A stretch of DNA of 64,000 nt, from positions 310,001 to 374,000 of the forward strand of contig JAJFKB010000011.1 in NCBI GenBank assembly GCA_021773395.1. The letters are read 5' to 3'. Both the position numbers and the translations under genes were made by a program. This document shows, one piece after another, positions 9,525-17,788 of the stretch (the first letter of the stretch is position 1; each line of letters opens with the position of its first letter). Source of the DNA: Gammaproteobacteria bacterium (GTDB taxonomy: Bacteria > Pseudomonadota > Gammaproteobacteria > Pseudomonadales > IMCC2047). The notes under the pieces were generated by a model. The model was not told the DNA's origin. It saw only the letters and a program-made list of their open reading frames with translations, and searched no databases.

Positions 9525-11801
9525 TTAGCTTCGAGATACCTGGATAGTTGTATCAATCGTTTCCAGACCGAACTCGGAGAGTGCTTTATTCAATACATGC
9601 TGGATGGCATCGGCGCAATCAATCTGCAAGACTTCTTCCAGAAGCTCCTTGGCTCTTTTCAGCGTTACCGAACGAATTGCTTGCTTTACTCGCAAGATAT
9701 TCGAAGCATTCATTGAAAGCTCATCGTAACCCATAGCCAATAGTAAAATAGCGCCGCCGGGCTCACCCGCCAGCTCGCCGCAAATGCTGACCGGTTTATT
9801 TTCCAGGTGCGCCTGATTAACTACCGACCGCAACGCCTTTAGAACAGCGGGGTGATAACTGTGGTAGAGATCCGCCACATAGCTGTTATTGCGGTCAACC
9901 GCGAGAATATATTGGGTCAAGTCATTGCTGCCGACTGACAAAAAGTCCACTCGCTGCGCCATCTCCCGCGCCTGATAGACTGCCGCCGGCACCTCGACCA
10001 TGACTCCGATCGGGGGCATAATCACATCAAACCCTTCTTCCCGAACCTCATAGTAGGCTTGATGTATATGATGCAACGCCTCTTCAACTTCCGTAACATT
10101 TGAGATCATTGGCAGCATAATCCGCAAGTTATCCAGACCTTCGCTAGCCTGTAACATGGCACGCACCTGCACCAGAAAAATCTCCGGGTGATCCAACGTA
10201 ATACGAATACCTCGCCATCCCAAAAAAGGGTTAGCATCGGATATGGGGAAATAGGGTAGTTCTTTGTCGCCACCCACATCCAGGGTACGCATGGTCACCG
10301 GATGGGGTGCAAAAGCCTCCAGATGTCCGCGATAGAATTCGCGCTGTTGCTTTTCACTGGGAAAATGGTCTGTCATCATAAAGGGCACTTCAGTTCGGTA
10401 CAAACCGACACCCTCGGCACCACGTTCCAGGGAGCGAGCCACGTCAGACAGCAGGCCCGTATTAACGCGCAATGGAATACGATATTTATCCTGGGTCTCG
10501 GCCGGCAGCCCCGACAAAGCCTCCAGCCCCTTTTCCATTGCCTTTTCTTCTTTGATAACGGCGGTAAAATGCTGCTTAAGCTCCCGCTTTGGATTTGGAA
10601 AGACCTTTCCCTGATAACCGTCAACGATCACTTCGAGTCCATCCATCTGCTTATAGGGCAGATCGGCTCCAACAATGGTGGGTACTTCCATTGCTCTTGC
10701 TAAAATTGCTATGTGAGAGTTTCGCGATCCTCGCAACGATACCATTCCCACCAGTTTACCTTTGGGAACCAAGCCCAAATCAGCCGGAGTCAACTCTTCT
10801 CCCATTAATATCGTATTGTCCGGGAACTCTCGTTTTTGCAGCTGCTTTTCTTGAAGATAGCCCAGAATTCTTCGACCCAAATCCCGAATATCGGTGGAGC
10901 GTTCCCGTAAATAGGCATCGTCCATTATCTCAAATGCTTTGACATGCTGGTTAATGACATCGCGCAGTGCTCCTTGTGCCCACTGTCCTTGTTTTATAAG
11001 CGCAGCCACTTCCCCCACCAGCGCATTGTCATCAAGAATCTTGATATAGACACCAAACAGCGCACGCTCTTCAACGCCCAGGTTTGAGGAAAGCTTAATA
11101 CTGACCGCTCTTATATCACGCTTAACATTTCGAACAGACTGATTAAACAGTTTCAACTCTTCATCAACATCTTCAGCTTTCTTGTCCGGCACCGCGTCCA
11201 GGTCAGCAGGAGGGTAGGTTACTACCACTTGTCCGATTGCTACGCCGGGAGCTCCCGCCCCGCCTTCAAAAACAACATATTTCTTACGACCAGCGCGATC
11301 CGCCTGCTTAATAGCTCCGGTAACGTAGGCATGAGCCAGCACTACTGCCAGCTGCGATGCCAGGGTTACTAGAAAGGACTCGGTATCCTCATCAAACTTG
11401 TGTCGTTCCTCATCCTGAACGATCAGCACCCCCAAAACATTACGATGATGAATGATGGGCACACCCAGAAATGAATGGAACTGCTCTTCCCCAGTTTCAG
11501 GAAAATACTGGTAATTGGGATGTGAAGATGCATCTTCTAAATTGAGGGGTTCCGCTCTGGAACCCACCAGCCCCACTAGGCCTTCGGACAACTTCAAGCG
11601 AACTTTGCCAACCGCTTCTTCTTTGAGGCCACGAGCCGCGCAGAGCGCAAAATGGCTATGACTGGAGTCCAATTGATACATTGCACAGGCGTTGGCTCCG
11701 AGTGCCTGTTGCACACGACTAACAACTATATCGAGCGCAGACTTTAAATCTGTGGCCGTATTAACTTCCTGCACAATACTGCGCAATGTACTAAGCATCA
11801 A
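9525..11801 (-). CDS. ptsP: PtsP, enzyme I of the nitrogen-related phosphotransferase system
   Basis: 758 residues. An N-terminal GAF domain (about 18-160) senses nitrogen status in this family. It is followed by the EI core: the phosphohistidine swivel region 'GMVSLRGSRNSHIAILARA' with the active His, 'RSLERGAEGVGLYRTEVPFM' in the PEP barrel, 'DVGGDKELPYFP', and 'VGSNDLTQYILAVDRNNSYV' with the conserved Asn/Asp metal region. It takes phosphate from PEP and passes it to NPr (PtsO) and then PtsN, a regulatory chain rather than a sugar transporter. It is 29 bp downstream of rppH, as in Escherichia and Pseudomonas. Confidence 0.97.
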   Translation of the reverse strand: MMLSTLRSIVQEVNTATDLKSALDIVVSRVQQALGANACAMYQLDSSHSHFALCAARGLKEEAVGKVRLKLSEGLVGLVGSRAEPLNLEDASSHPNYQYFPETGEEQFHSFLGVPIIHHRNVLGVLIVQDEERHKFDEDTESFLVTLASQLAVVLAHAYVTGAIKQADRAGRKKYVVFEGGAGAPGVAIGQVVVTYPPADLDAVPDKKAEDVDEELKLFNQSVRNVKRDIRAVSIKLSSNLGVEERALFGVYIKILDDNALVGEVAALIKQGQWAQGALRDVINQHVKAFEIMDDAYLRERSTDIRDLGRRILGYLQEKQLQKREFPDNTILMGEELTPADLGLVPKGKLVGMVSLRGSRNSHIAILARAMEVPTIVGADLPYKQMDGLEVIVDGYQGKVFPNPKRELKQHFTAVIKEEKAMEKGLEALSGLPAETQDKYRIPLRVNTGLLSDVARSLERGAEGVGLYRTEVPFMMTDHFPSEKQQREFYRGHLEAFAPHPVTMRTLDVGGDKELPYFPISDANPFLGWRGIRITLDHPEIFLVQVRAMLQASEGLDNLRIMLPMISNVTEVEEALHHIHQAYYEVREEGFDVIMPPIGVMVEVPAAVYQAREMAQRVDFLSVGSNDLTQYILAVDRNNSYVADLYHSYHPAVLKALRSVVNQAHLENKPVSICGELAGEPGGAILLLAMGYDELSMNASNILRVKQAIRSVTLKRAKELLEEVLQIDCADAIQHVLNKALSEFGLETIDTTIQVSRS

Positions 11802-11830
11802 TTCTCCTGAAAAACACCATAGACAGACCT

Positions 11831-12307
11831 TTAGTCCAAATGTATACCTGGCGCGAGCTCTTTCAATGCCCGTCTGTAGACGTCCCGTTTAAACAATACA
11901 ACCTGGCTCACCGGATACCAATAACTCACCCAGCGCCAATGATCAAACTCGGGGGTTTCAAACAGATCGAACTTAACCTTGTCGTCCGGACAAAGCATCT
12001 GCAGCAAAAACCATTTTTGTTTTTGCCCCACGCAAAGCGGCGCGGACTTTTTACGCAATAACTGCTTGGGAATGCGGTAGCGTAACCACCCCTGGGTTTG
12101 CCCCAGCAACTTAACATCCGCTTGCTGCAGACCAACTTCCTCCTCCAGCTCGCGGAACAGTGCGTCCTCAGGCTTTTCGTGCGGCTTAATGCCTCCCTGA
12201 GGAAACTGCCATGCATTTTGTCCGATTCGGCGTGCCCAAAGCACTTGCCCCCTGGTGTTGGCCAACACAATACCAACGTTGGGGCGAAACCCGTCTGAAT
12301 CTATCAC
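11831..12307 (-). CDS. rppH: RNA pyrophosphohydrolase RppH
   Basis: A Nudix hydrolase that trims the 5' triphosphate of mRNAs and so starts decay. 158 residues. The start '[20 protein letters not shown]' and '[20 protein letters not shown]' are diagnostic for RppH. The Nudix box runs over '[20 protein letters not shown]' and ends with VGL, keeping the metal-binding RELEEE. The C-terminal '[18 protein letters not shown]' is also conserved. It heads the rppH-ptsP-tauE-lgt-thyA run. Confidence 0.97.
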   Translation of the reverse strand: MIDSDGFRPNVGIVLANTRGQVLWARRIGQNAWQFPQGGIKPHEKPEDALFRELEEEVGLQQADVKLLGQTQGWLRYRIPKQLLRKKSAPLCVGQKQKWFLLQMLCPDDKVKFDLFETPEFDHWRWVSYWYPVSQVVLFKRDVYRRALKELAPGIHLD

Positions 12308-12688
12308 TAAGCATTCCCTGACTAAATCTGATTTCTTTTCTCTCCTACCGAATTTACCCGTATATCAGTACAACTGCAATTGCAGCGCCTAATTTATCCA
12401 TTAAAAATTTTACCCCATCAGTGCCCTGCAACGGAATAATTACACTAATCCAAACCACCGCTTCGCCAAGGCACTCGCTTAAGTTATTCGCATTAATGAC
12501 GCAACGCATACTCTAAATGATACCTTCGACGGCGCTTTCTTTAGCGGAACCCGCATGATCATCCTGCAACTAAACTGTCCTTTCAAAAGTTACGCGATTC
12601 TGCAGCGGGAAAGGCGATAAGTGTTAACCGCACTCCAATAAAACCGCTATAATGTGCCCGCAATTCACGGCTACCAAGAGGTTTATCT
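12308..12688. other. 381-bp intergenic region between divergent rppH and the HAD phosphatase gene
   Basis: The longest gene-free stretch in the window. It holds the promoter listed separately at 12624-12653 for the plus-strand operon and must hold the rppH promoter, which I cannot place with confidence. A perfect 12-bp palindrome, CTGCAATTGCAG, lies at 12374-12385, about 67 bp upstream of the rppH start, and could be an operator. No tRNA fold, ORF with a ribosome-binding site, or terminator with a T-run was seen. Confidence 0.5.
12624..12653 (+). promoter_or_regulatory. Sigma-70-type promoter for the 12.7-16.8 kb operon
   Basis: A perfect -10 box TATAAT is at 12648-12653, with TTAACC (4 of 6 to consensus) at 12624-12629 and an 18-bp spacer. 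The ATG of the HAD phosphatase gene follows at 12689, with AAGAGG as its ribosome-binding site. Call by inspection only. Confidence 0.6.
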
Positions 12689-13345
12689 ATGGCTTTGGCA
12701 ATTTTCGATTTGGATAACACGCTGATAGCAGGCGACAGTGATCACGCCTGGGGAGAATTTCTGGTAGAAAAGGGACTGGTTGATCCTATCGATTACAAAA
12801 ATCAGAACGACTATTTTTATCAGCAATACCAGAGAGGCAGCCTGGACATAGAGGAATACCTGACCTTTGCTTTGGCGCCTCTGGCAAGCCATGACAGTGA
12901 CAGTCTGCAGCAATGGCATAGCGAATTTATGCAAGCCAAGATCGCCCCTATGCTGCTTGATAGCGCCAAAGATTTGCTGCTGAAGCACCGCAACCAAGGT
13001 GACTATCTGCTGATCATCACCTCTACCAACAGCTTTATCACTGGACCAATCTGCAAGCTGCTTGCGGTTGATGACTATATCGCAACAGTCCCTGAGCAGA
13101 TCGCCGGAAACTATACAGGAAGAGTAGCTGGCACACCGGCTTACCGAGAAGGAAAGATTGAACGGTTAAATCAGTGGCTGACCAGTCACGATCAGTCGCT
13201 AAAGGGTAGCTATGGCTACAGTGATTCAATTAATGATTTACCCCTTTTGGAAGCCGTTGATTATCCAGTGGTGGTTGATGGCGATCAGCCATTAAAAGAC
13301 CAGGCTAGCGCACGCGGCTGGCCAAGCATCAGTCTGCGAAGCTAA
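12689..13345 (+). CDS. HAD-IB family phosphatase, possibly histidinol-phosphate phosphatase
   Basis: 218 residues. HAD motif I 'FDLDNTLIAGDSDHAW' gives nucleophile Asp7 and Asp9; motif II is 'IITSTNSFI' (Ser/Thr), and motif III/IV is 'GYSDSINDLPLLEAVDYPVV'. The family also includes SerB-like phosphatases. The Pseudomonas gene in the same position, next to rppH (PA0335), has been reported as a histidinol-phosphate phosphatase, so that role is likely by synteny, but it is not shown by sequence alone. The stop is immediately followed by the next ATG, so it is translationally linked to the DUF3047 gene. Confidence 0.85.
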   Translation: MALAIFDLDNTLIAGDSDHAWGEFLVEKGLVDPIDYKNQNDYFYQQYQRGSLDIEEYLTFALAPLASHDSDSLQQWHSEFMQAKIAPMLLDSAKDLLLKHRNQGDYLLIITSTNSFITGPICKLLAVDDYIATVPEQIAGNYTGRVAGTPAYREGKIERLNQWLTSHDQSLKGSYGYSDSINDLPLLEAVDYPVVVDGDQPLKDQASARGWPSISLRS

Positions 13346-14086
13346 ATGTCAGCATTCAAGCTGATCATCTGCACCCTGTTTGTTGCCATCACAGGTACGG
13401 TGCCTGCACAACCACAAGCTAATATGCAGCGACTCGTCGGGGAGTTTTCATCCGGCGACAAGGCCAGGGTTTTTCAGGAGTGGCAGCCCTATACTTTTGA
13501 TCGCGTTAAAAAACACACTCTTTACAGCCTTGTAACCGACCAAAACAGATCTGTAATACGTGCCTTAAGCGACAGCGGGGCCTCAGGTTTAATTAAACCT
13601 GTCTCAATAGATATTGCAGCATATCCAATCATGAGATGGCGCTGGAAAGTAACCGAAAGGCCTGCAGCCAATAGTGATGAGCAGCGCAGTGATGACGATC
13701 ATGCTGCGCGAATCTATCTGATCTTCAACACACCGGAGCCAAATGAGAGTCGCTGGTCCTGGTTGTGGCGACAAGTTTCAGCCCATAAAACGCAGAAAAC
13801 ACATGCCATCAACTATATTTGGGCTAATAGTAGCGAAGTGTCCAGTATCAAGCCAAACCCCTATACCGCGAGCGTCATGATGATCAGTGTAAACACCGGA
13901 GCAGATGACATGGGTAAATGGGTTGAGCACAGAAGAAATTTACTCGAGGATTACCGGGAAACTTTTAATCAGCCCGCGCCGCCAATATCCGCAATTGCCA
14001 TCATGACAGACAGTGACAATACGGAATCTCAGGCCATCGCTTTTTATGGTGATATCTCCTTTTCATCAATCGACAAAAACGAATAG
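13346..14086 (+). CDS. DUF3047 family exported protein
   Basis: 246 residues beginning 'MSAFKLIICTLFVAITGTVP', a likely signal peptide cut near residue 22 ('VPA-QP'). The family core is seen in 'YPIMRWRWKVTER', 'DDDHAARIYLIFN' and 'KTHAINYIWANS', then 'ISAIAIMTDSDNTESQAIAFYGDISF', shared by DUF3047 proteins and giving a beta-rich lectin-like fold. The function of the family is not known. The ATG abuts the stop of the phosphatase gene with no gap, and the gene lies 45 bp before the binding-protein gene. Confidence 0.82.
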   Translation: MSAFKLIICTLFVAITGTVPAQPQANMQRLVGEFSSGDKARVFQEWQPYTFDRVKKHTLYSLVTDQNRSVIRALSDSGASGLIKPVSIDIAAYPIMRWRWKVTERPAANSDEQRSDDDHAARIYLIFNTPEPNESRWSWLWRQVSAHKTQKTHAINYIWANSSEVSSIKPNPYTASVMMISVNTGADDMGKWVEHRRNLLEDYRETFNQPAPPISAIAIMTDSDNTESQAIAFYGDISFSSIDKNE

Positions 14087-14131
14087 GGCGAAGCTTGCAA
14101 CTGACGATCACAGTCTCTAAAGTAGCAGGTT

Positions 14132-15133
14132 ATGTGTGAATCCAAATCAAATAGAAGAATAACAAGCACTTTGGTCATCGCGCTGATCAGCCTGATTTTC
14201 ACCAGCATGGCCCAGTCCACATCAAGACTGGATAAAATTCGCCAGAGAGGCTTTTTAAATTGTGGCGTGCACTCCAGCATGCCAGGATTTTCCATTCATT
14301 CAGAGCAGGGCTGGGTTGGGTTTGAGGCCGATTTTTGTCGGGCGCTTGCCGCCGCAACTCTGGGTGACGCCAACCAGGTTCGCTTCGTTCCCCTGCCTCT
14401 GAGCCAAGGATATAATGAGCTACAATCCGGAGACATAGACCTGTTAATGCGCCACAATCGCTGGTCTATGAAACAGGATACAGCCCTGGGAATCACTTTC
14501 GTTGCGCCCTGGTTTTTTGAGCAGCAGGGCTTTCTGTTGCAAATAGCCAGCCAAATTAATCAAATAAAGGATCTCAAGGGTATCCGTATTTGCGTCAGCC
14601 CGGAAAACGACAAACGAACCAACCCACTCGATTTTTTTGTACAGGAAAACCATTTTCCTTCCTTCGGAATAGCTGCCAAGGCTTTCGAGAATGGTCAGTG
14701 CGATGCGCTCAGCGGCACGGTTTCTCAACTTCATATTACGCAAGCAGGTTTTTCTGCCGGATCAAAGATGCTGGTGATAACCAACCCCTCTACCCTGCAA
14801 GCGCTAGGACCGATTGTTCGGCACCAGGATCATCAGTGGTTCAAAATTGTCCGTTGGACAATCTACTTACTAATCAATGCAGAGTCCGCCAACATTAATC
14901 GCCAAACAAACAATTCCTCTGATATTAAATCTCCTTCGCATAAGCTCATCGCTGATGCAGGATTAAATGGTATCAGTCTGGGGCTTAACGAAAACTGGGC
15001 AGCACAGGTGACCATGCAGCTCGGCAATTATGGTGAGATTTTTCAACGTAGCCTAGGCGTTTACAATATCCCTCGCGGTATCAATGTTTCAACCCTCGAA
15101 GGGGGGCTGCACCTTCTGCCTCCTATGGAGTAA
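14132..15133 (+). CDS. Periplasmic amino-acid-binding protein, AapJ-like (SBP family 3)
   Basis: 333 residues with a signal peptide ('TLVIALISLIFTSMAQS', cleavage near residue 30). The mature start 'RLDKIRQRGFLNCGVHSSMP' and 'GWVGFEADFCRALAAATLGD' then 'VRFVPL', plus 'ELQSGDIDLLMRHNRWSMKQ', match AapJ/BztA-type general amino acid binding proteins, which normally feed an AapQMP ABC importer. No permease or ATPase gene is present in the window; instead a DAACS symporter gene follows 12 bp later. The ligand is probably a polar amino acid by family. Direct cooperation with the symporter is inference. Confidence 0.85.
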   Translation: MCESKSNRRITSTLVIALISLIFTSMAQSTSRLDKIRQRGFLNCGVHSSMPGFSIHSEQGWVGFEADFCRALAAATLGDANQVRFVPLPLSQGYNELQSGDIDLLMRHNRWSMKQDTALGITFVAPWFFEQQGFLLQIASQINQIKDLKGIRICVSPENDKRTNPLDFFVQENHFPSFGIAAKAFENGQCDALSGTVSQLHITQAGFSAGSKMLVITNPSTLQALGPIVRHQDHQWFKIVRWTIYLLINAESANINRQTNNSSDIKSPSHKLIADAGLNGISLGLNENWAAQVTMQLGNYGEIFQRSLGVYNIPRGINVSTLEGGLHLLPPME

Positions 15134-15145
15134 TTAGGCCACACT

Positions 15146-16441
15146 ATGAATTTGACTGCGCGTATTTTACTGGGCATGGGCCTGGGTTTGGTTCTGGGTA
15201 TATTCATCAACACATTGGGGCAAATTAGCTGGGTCCCCAGTGCCGTCAATGAATGGCTTAGCTGGGCCCTGGTAGACGGCATTCTTGATGTCATAGGCGC
15301 CATATTTCTGGCTTCCCTCAAACTGCTGGTCGTTCCTCTGGTATTTGTATCCCTGGTCTGTGGTTGCAGCGCATTAGGCGATAACACCCGCATGGGAACA
15401 ATGGCAGCCAAGACACTGGCACTTTATCTACTGACAACTGCGATTGCCATTAGCCTCGCGTTGATAATGGCCAATCTGATACAACCCGGTGTGGGCATGA
15501 ATATGGGTGAACAGATCACTTTTGTGCCCAAAGATGCTCCTTCGATTAAAGATGTCTTCATAAACATCTTCCCCAGCAACCCAATCAAAGCCATGGCCGA
15601 AGGAAACATGCTACAGATTATCGTGTTCTCCTTGCTGATGGGGGTTGCGGTTTCCAAGAGCGGAGAGCCGGGACGTAAAGTGCAGGAGCTTTTTGTACAT
15701 TTAAATGAGGTCGTCATGAAAATGGTGGTGATCCTTATGCACCTGGCGCCTTACGGTGTATTCTGCATGATTGCCAAACTCTTCGCTAACTTAGGCTATG
15801 GCGCAATTGCCGACCTTATTAAGTATTTCCTTACAGTAGTATTGGTATTGGTGTTGCATGGTATCGGCGTCTATTCGCTTATACTCACCAGCTTAACGCG
15901 CCTTAGCCCACTCACCTTTTTTACCAATATCCGCCCAGCGATCCTATTCGCCTTTAGCACATCCTCCAGCAGCGCCACCCTGCCTGTCACATTGAATGTG
16001 GCGGAACATCGACTCGGTGTGGATAATTCAGTTGCCTCCTTTACCCTTCCCCTGGGCGCTACTATAAATATGGACGGCACCGCCATTATGCAGGGGGTTG
16101 CTACCGTTTTTATAGCCCAGGCATTTAATGTCGATATCGGTCTTGGCGGTTACCTAATGGTGATTGCAACCGCAACGCTTGCGTCGATCGGCACTGCCGG
16201 GGTGCCCGGTGTCGGACTGATTACCCTCGCTATGGTCTTGCAACAGGTTGGATTGCCGGTAGAGGGTATAGCGGTCATTATTGGCGTTGACCGCCTGCTG
16301 GATATGATGCGAACGGTTGTGAACGTCAGCGGCGATTCGATGGTTACTACGGTAATCGCGAATAGCGAAAACATGCTGGACCGAGATCAGTTTAGCGACC
16401 TTTCGGACCTTGATGAATATAACGAAATAGTTAAAAAATGA
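15146..16441 (+). CDS. Dicarboxylate/amino acid:cation symporter (DAACS, GltP/GltT-like)
   Basis: A 431-residue inner-membrane carrier. Hairpin HP1 carries the serine-rich 'ILFAFSTSSSSATLPVTLNV', TM7 'GATINMDGTAIMQGVATVFI' has the NMDGT sodium-site motif, and HP2 'ATLASIGTAGVPGVGLITLA' and TM8 'IGVDRLLDMMRTVVNVSGDS' with the conserved Asp and Arg complete the binding site. These are the defining motifs of Glt transporters for glutamate, aspartate or C4-dicarboxylates. The Arg in 'MMRTVVNV' favours an acidic amino acid. It overlaps the start of the Rieske gene by 4 bp (ATGA). Confidence 0.93.
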   Translation: MNLTARILLGMGLGLVLGIFINTLGQISWVPSAVNEWLSWALVDGILDVIGAIFLASLKLLVVPLVFVSLVCGCSALGDNTRMGTMAAKTLALYLLTTAIAISLALIMANLIQPGVGMNMGEQITFVPKDAPSIKDVFINIFPSNPIKAMAEGNMLQIIVFSLLMGVAVSKSGEPGRKVQELFVHLNEVVMKMVVILMHLAPYGVFCMIAKLFANLGYGAIADLIKYFLTVVLVLVLHGIGVYSLILTSLTRLSPLTFFTNIRPAILFAFSTSSSSATLPVTLNVAEHRLGVDNSVASFTLPLGATINMDGTAIMQGVATVFIAQAFNVDIGLGGYLMVIATATLASIGTAGVPGVGLITLAMVLQQVGLPVEGIAVIIGVDRLLDMMRTVVNVSGDSMVTTVIANSENMLDRDQFSDLSDLDEYNEIVKK

Positions 16442-16773
16442 TCAGAATATGCCACATCGATGATCTCCCCGAACGCGATGCCAGAGGTTTTGAAGTTGAA
16501 GGACAAAAACTACTAATTATAAAAAAGAAAGGCGTCGTGCACCTTTACCGCAATAGCTGCCCGCATACAGGCATCAATCTGGACTGGCAGCCGGATGACT
16601 TTATGTCTTTCGATAAGTTCTACATCCAGTGCTCAACCCACGGTGCACAGTTTCAAATCGAAGATGGCTTTTGCGTGTTAGGCCCATGCAAGGGGCAGGC
16701 GCTTAAGACTGTTCCCTTTCAGGTAATTGATGGTGAGGTTGTACTGAATTTGCAAAGCCTGGCACCAGATTGA
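16438..16773 (+). CDS. Small Rieske [2Fe-2S] protein
   Basis: 111 residues, a single soluble Rieske domain. The cluster ligands are in 'CPHTGINLDW' (Cys41, His43) and 'QCSTHGAQF' (Cys65, His68). No membrane anchor or oxygenase domain is present, so it resembles stand-alone ferredoxin-type Rieske proteins that shuttle electrons or sense redox state. Its start overlaps the symporter stop (ATGA), so it is co-translated, but a link to transport is not obvious. Its last 71 bp are also the 3' end of the ion-channel gene on the other strand. Confidence 0.9.
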   Translation: MIRICHIDDLPERDARGFEVEGQKLLIIKKKGVVHLYRNSCPHTGINLDWQPDDFMSFDKFYIQCSTHGAQFQIEDGFCVLGPCKGQALKTVPFQVIDGEVVLNLQSLAPD

Positions 16774-17584
16774 TCTCAGCGCCAACTGAACCCCTGTCGC
16801 TTAGCATTTGCTTTAACGATTGAATTTCCTGGTGTAACGTCTCTAAAGAAACGGGCTGTTTTCCCGCCGCCTCAATCGCCATCGCCCTGCTTTCCTGCTC
16901 CAGAACTTGGACGACGATGCCAATTACCATATTTAAAAAAGCAAAGGCGGTAAAGAATATAAAGGAGAGGTAATAAGCCCAACTCAGCGGATAGACCTCC
17001 ATGGTTTCGTACATCACATCCGTCCAGTCTTCAAAGGTCATCACTCTAAACAGGGTCAGCATGGAGTGCGCAATATCCCCCCATAACATCGGGTTGATCT
17101 TATCGAAAAACATGCTGCCGACGGCGGCGTAGATGTAAAAAATAATAAACATGAGCGCAATCACATAGCCCAGCTGCGGCAGGGCTTTGATCAGCGAATT
17201 AATCAGCAGACGCAGCTCCGGTATGATAGACACCATACGCAATACGCGAAAAACACGTACCAGACGGCCGAGTAACGCCATATCCGAATTATCGATGGGT
17301 ATCAGGCTAATTACGACAATCATGGTATCGAACAGATTCCAGGGACGAAGTAGGAAACGTGGTTTTTGTTCCTCTCCCAAAAACCGAATAATAATTTCGA
17401 TTAAGAATATCGCCGTAATTCCCAAATCCATCCAGTAAAGCAGAGACTGCGCGGAAGAAGAAAGCTCGTATGTCTTAGCTCCAATCAGCAAGGCTGAGCT
17501 GACAATAACGAAAACCACAAAGAGCTCGAACGCCGTATTACTGCGAAGCCGATAAAAAACTGCCTGTAACGATCTATTATTCAT
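16703..17584 (-). CDS. Bacterial voltage-gated cation channel (NaChBac/Nav family) with an acidic, Cav-like selectivity filter
   Basis: 293 residues with six membrane segments: S1 about 19-38, S2 48-68, S3 82-97, S4 104-125, S5 136-158 and S6 202-228. S4 has arginines every third residue (107, 110, 113, 116), as in voltage sensors. The pore loop reads 'FRVMTFEDWTDVMY', so the filter at 183-189 is TFEDWTD. NaChBac and NavAb have TLESWAS and TLESWSM; the engineered calcium-selective CavAb has TLDDWSD. Asp186 and Asp189 occupy the two positions whose change to Asp confers Ca preference. A short coiled-coil tail (about 245-262) should tetramerise the channel. The selectivity itself is inference. 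Confidence 0.9.
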   Translation of the reverse strand: MNNRSLQAVFYRLRSNTAFELFVVFVIVSSALLIGAKTYELSSSAQSLLYWMDLGITAIFLIEIIIRFLGEEQKPRFLLRPWNLFDTMIVVISLIPIDNSDMALLGRLVRVFRVLRMVSIIPELRLLINSLIKALPQLGYVIALMFIIFYIYAAVGSMFFDKINPMLWGDIAHSMLTLFRVMTFEDWTDVMYETMEVYPLSWAYYLSFIFFTAFAFLNMVIGIVVQVLEQESRAMAIEAAGKQPVSLETLHQEIQSLKQMLSDRGSVGAEINLVPGFANSVQPHHQLPEREQS

Positions 17585-17788
17585 CTAGCTATTTTTCTTT
17601 CTGTCGGTAAATTTAAAAGCAGCGATTAATAATGGGGTGTTTTGGGGGAATTTCAATTGGCATAAGTCGCATCAACTTCAGTTTCTTACCGAACTATTTA
17701 ATGGCATGCTTGGCAAACATGAAAATCAATAATTATCTCGCAATTTAACACTGGGACTGTGTAATCCATCACTTATAAACACAGGCCA

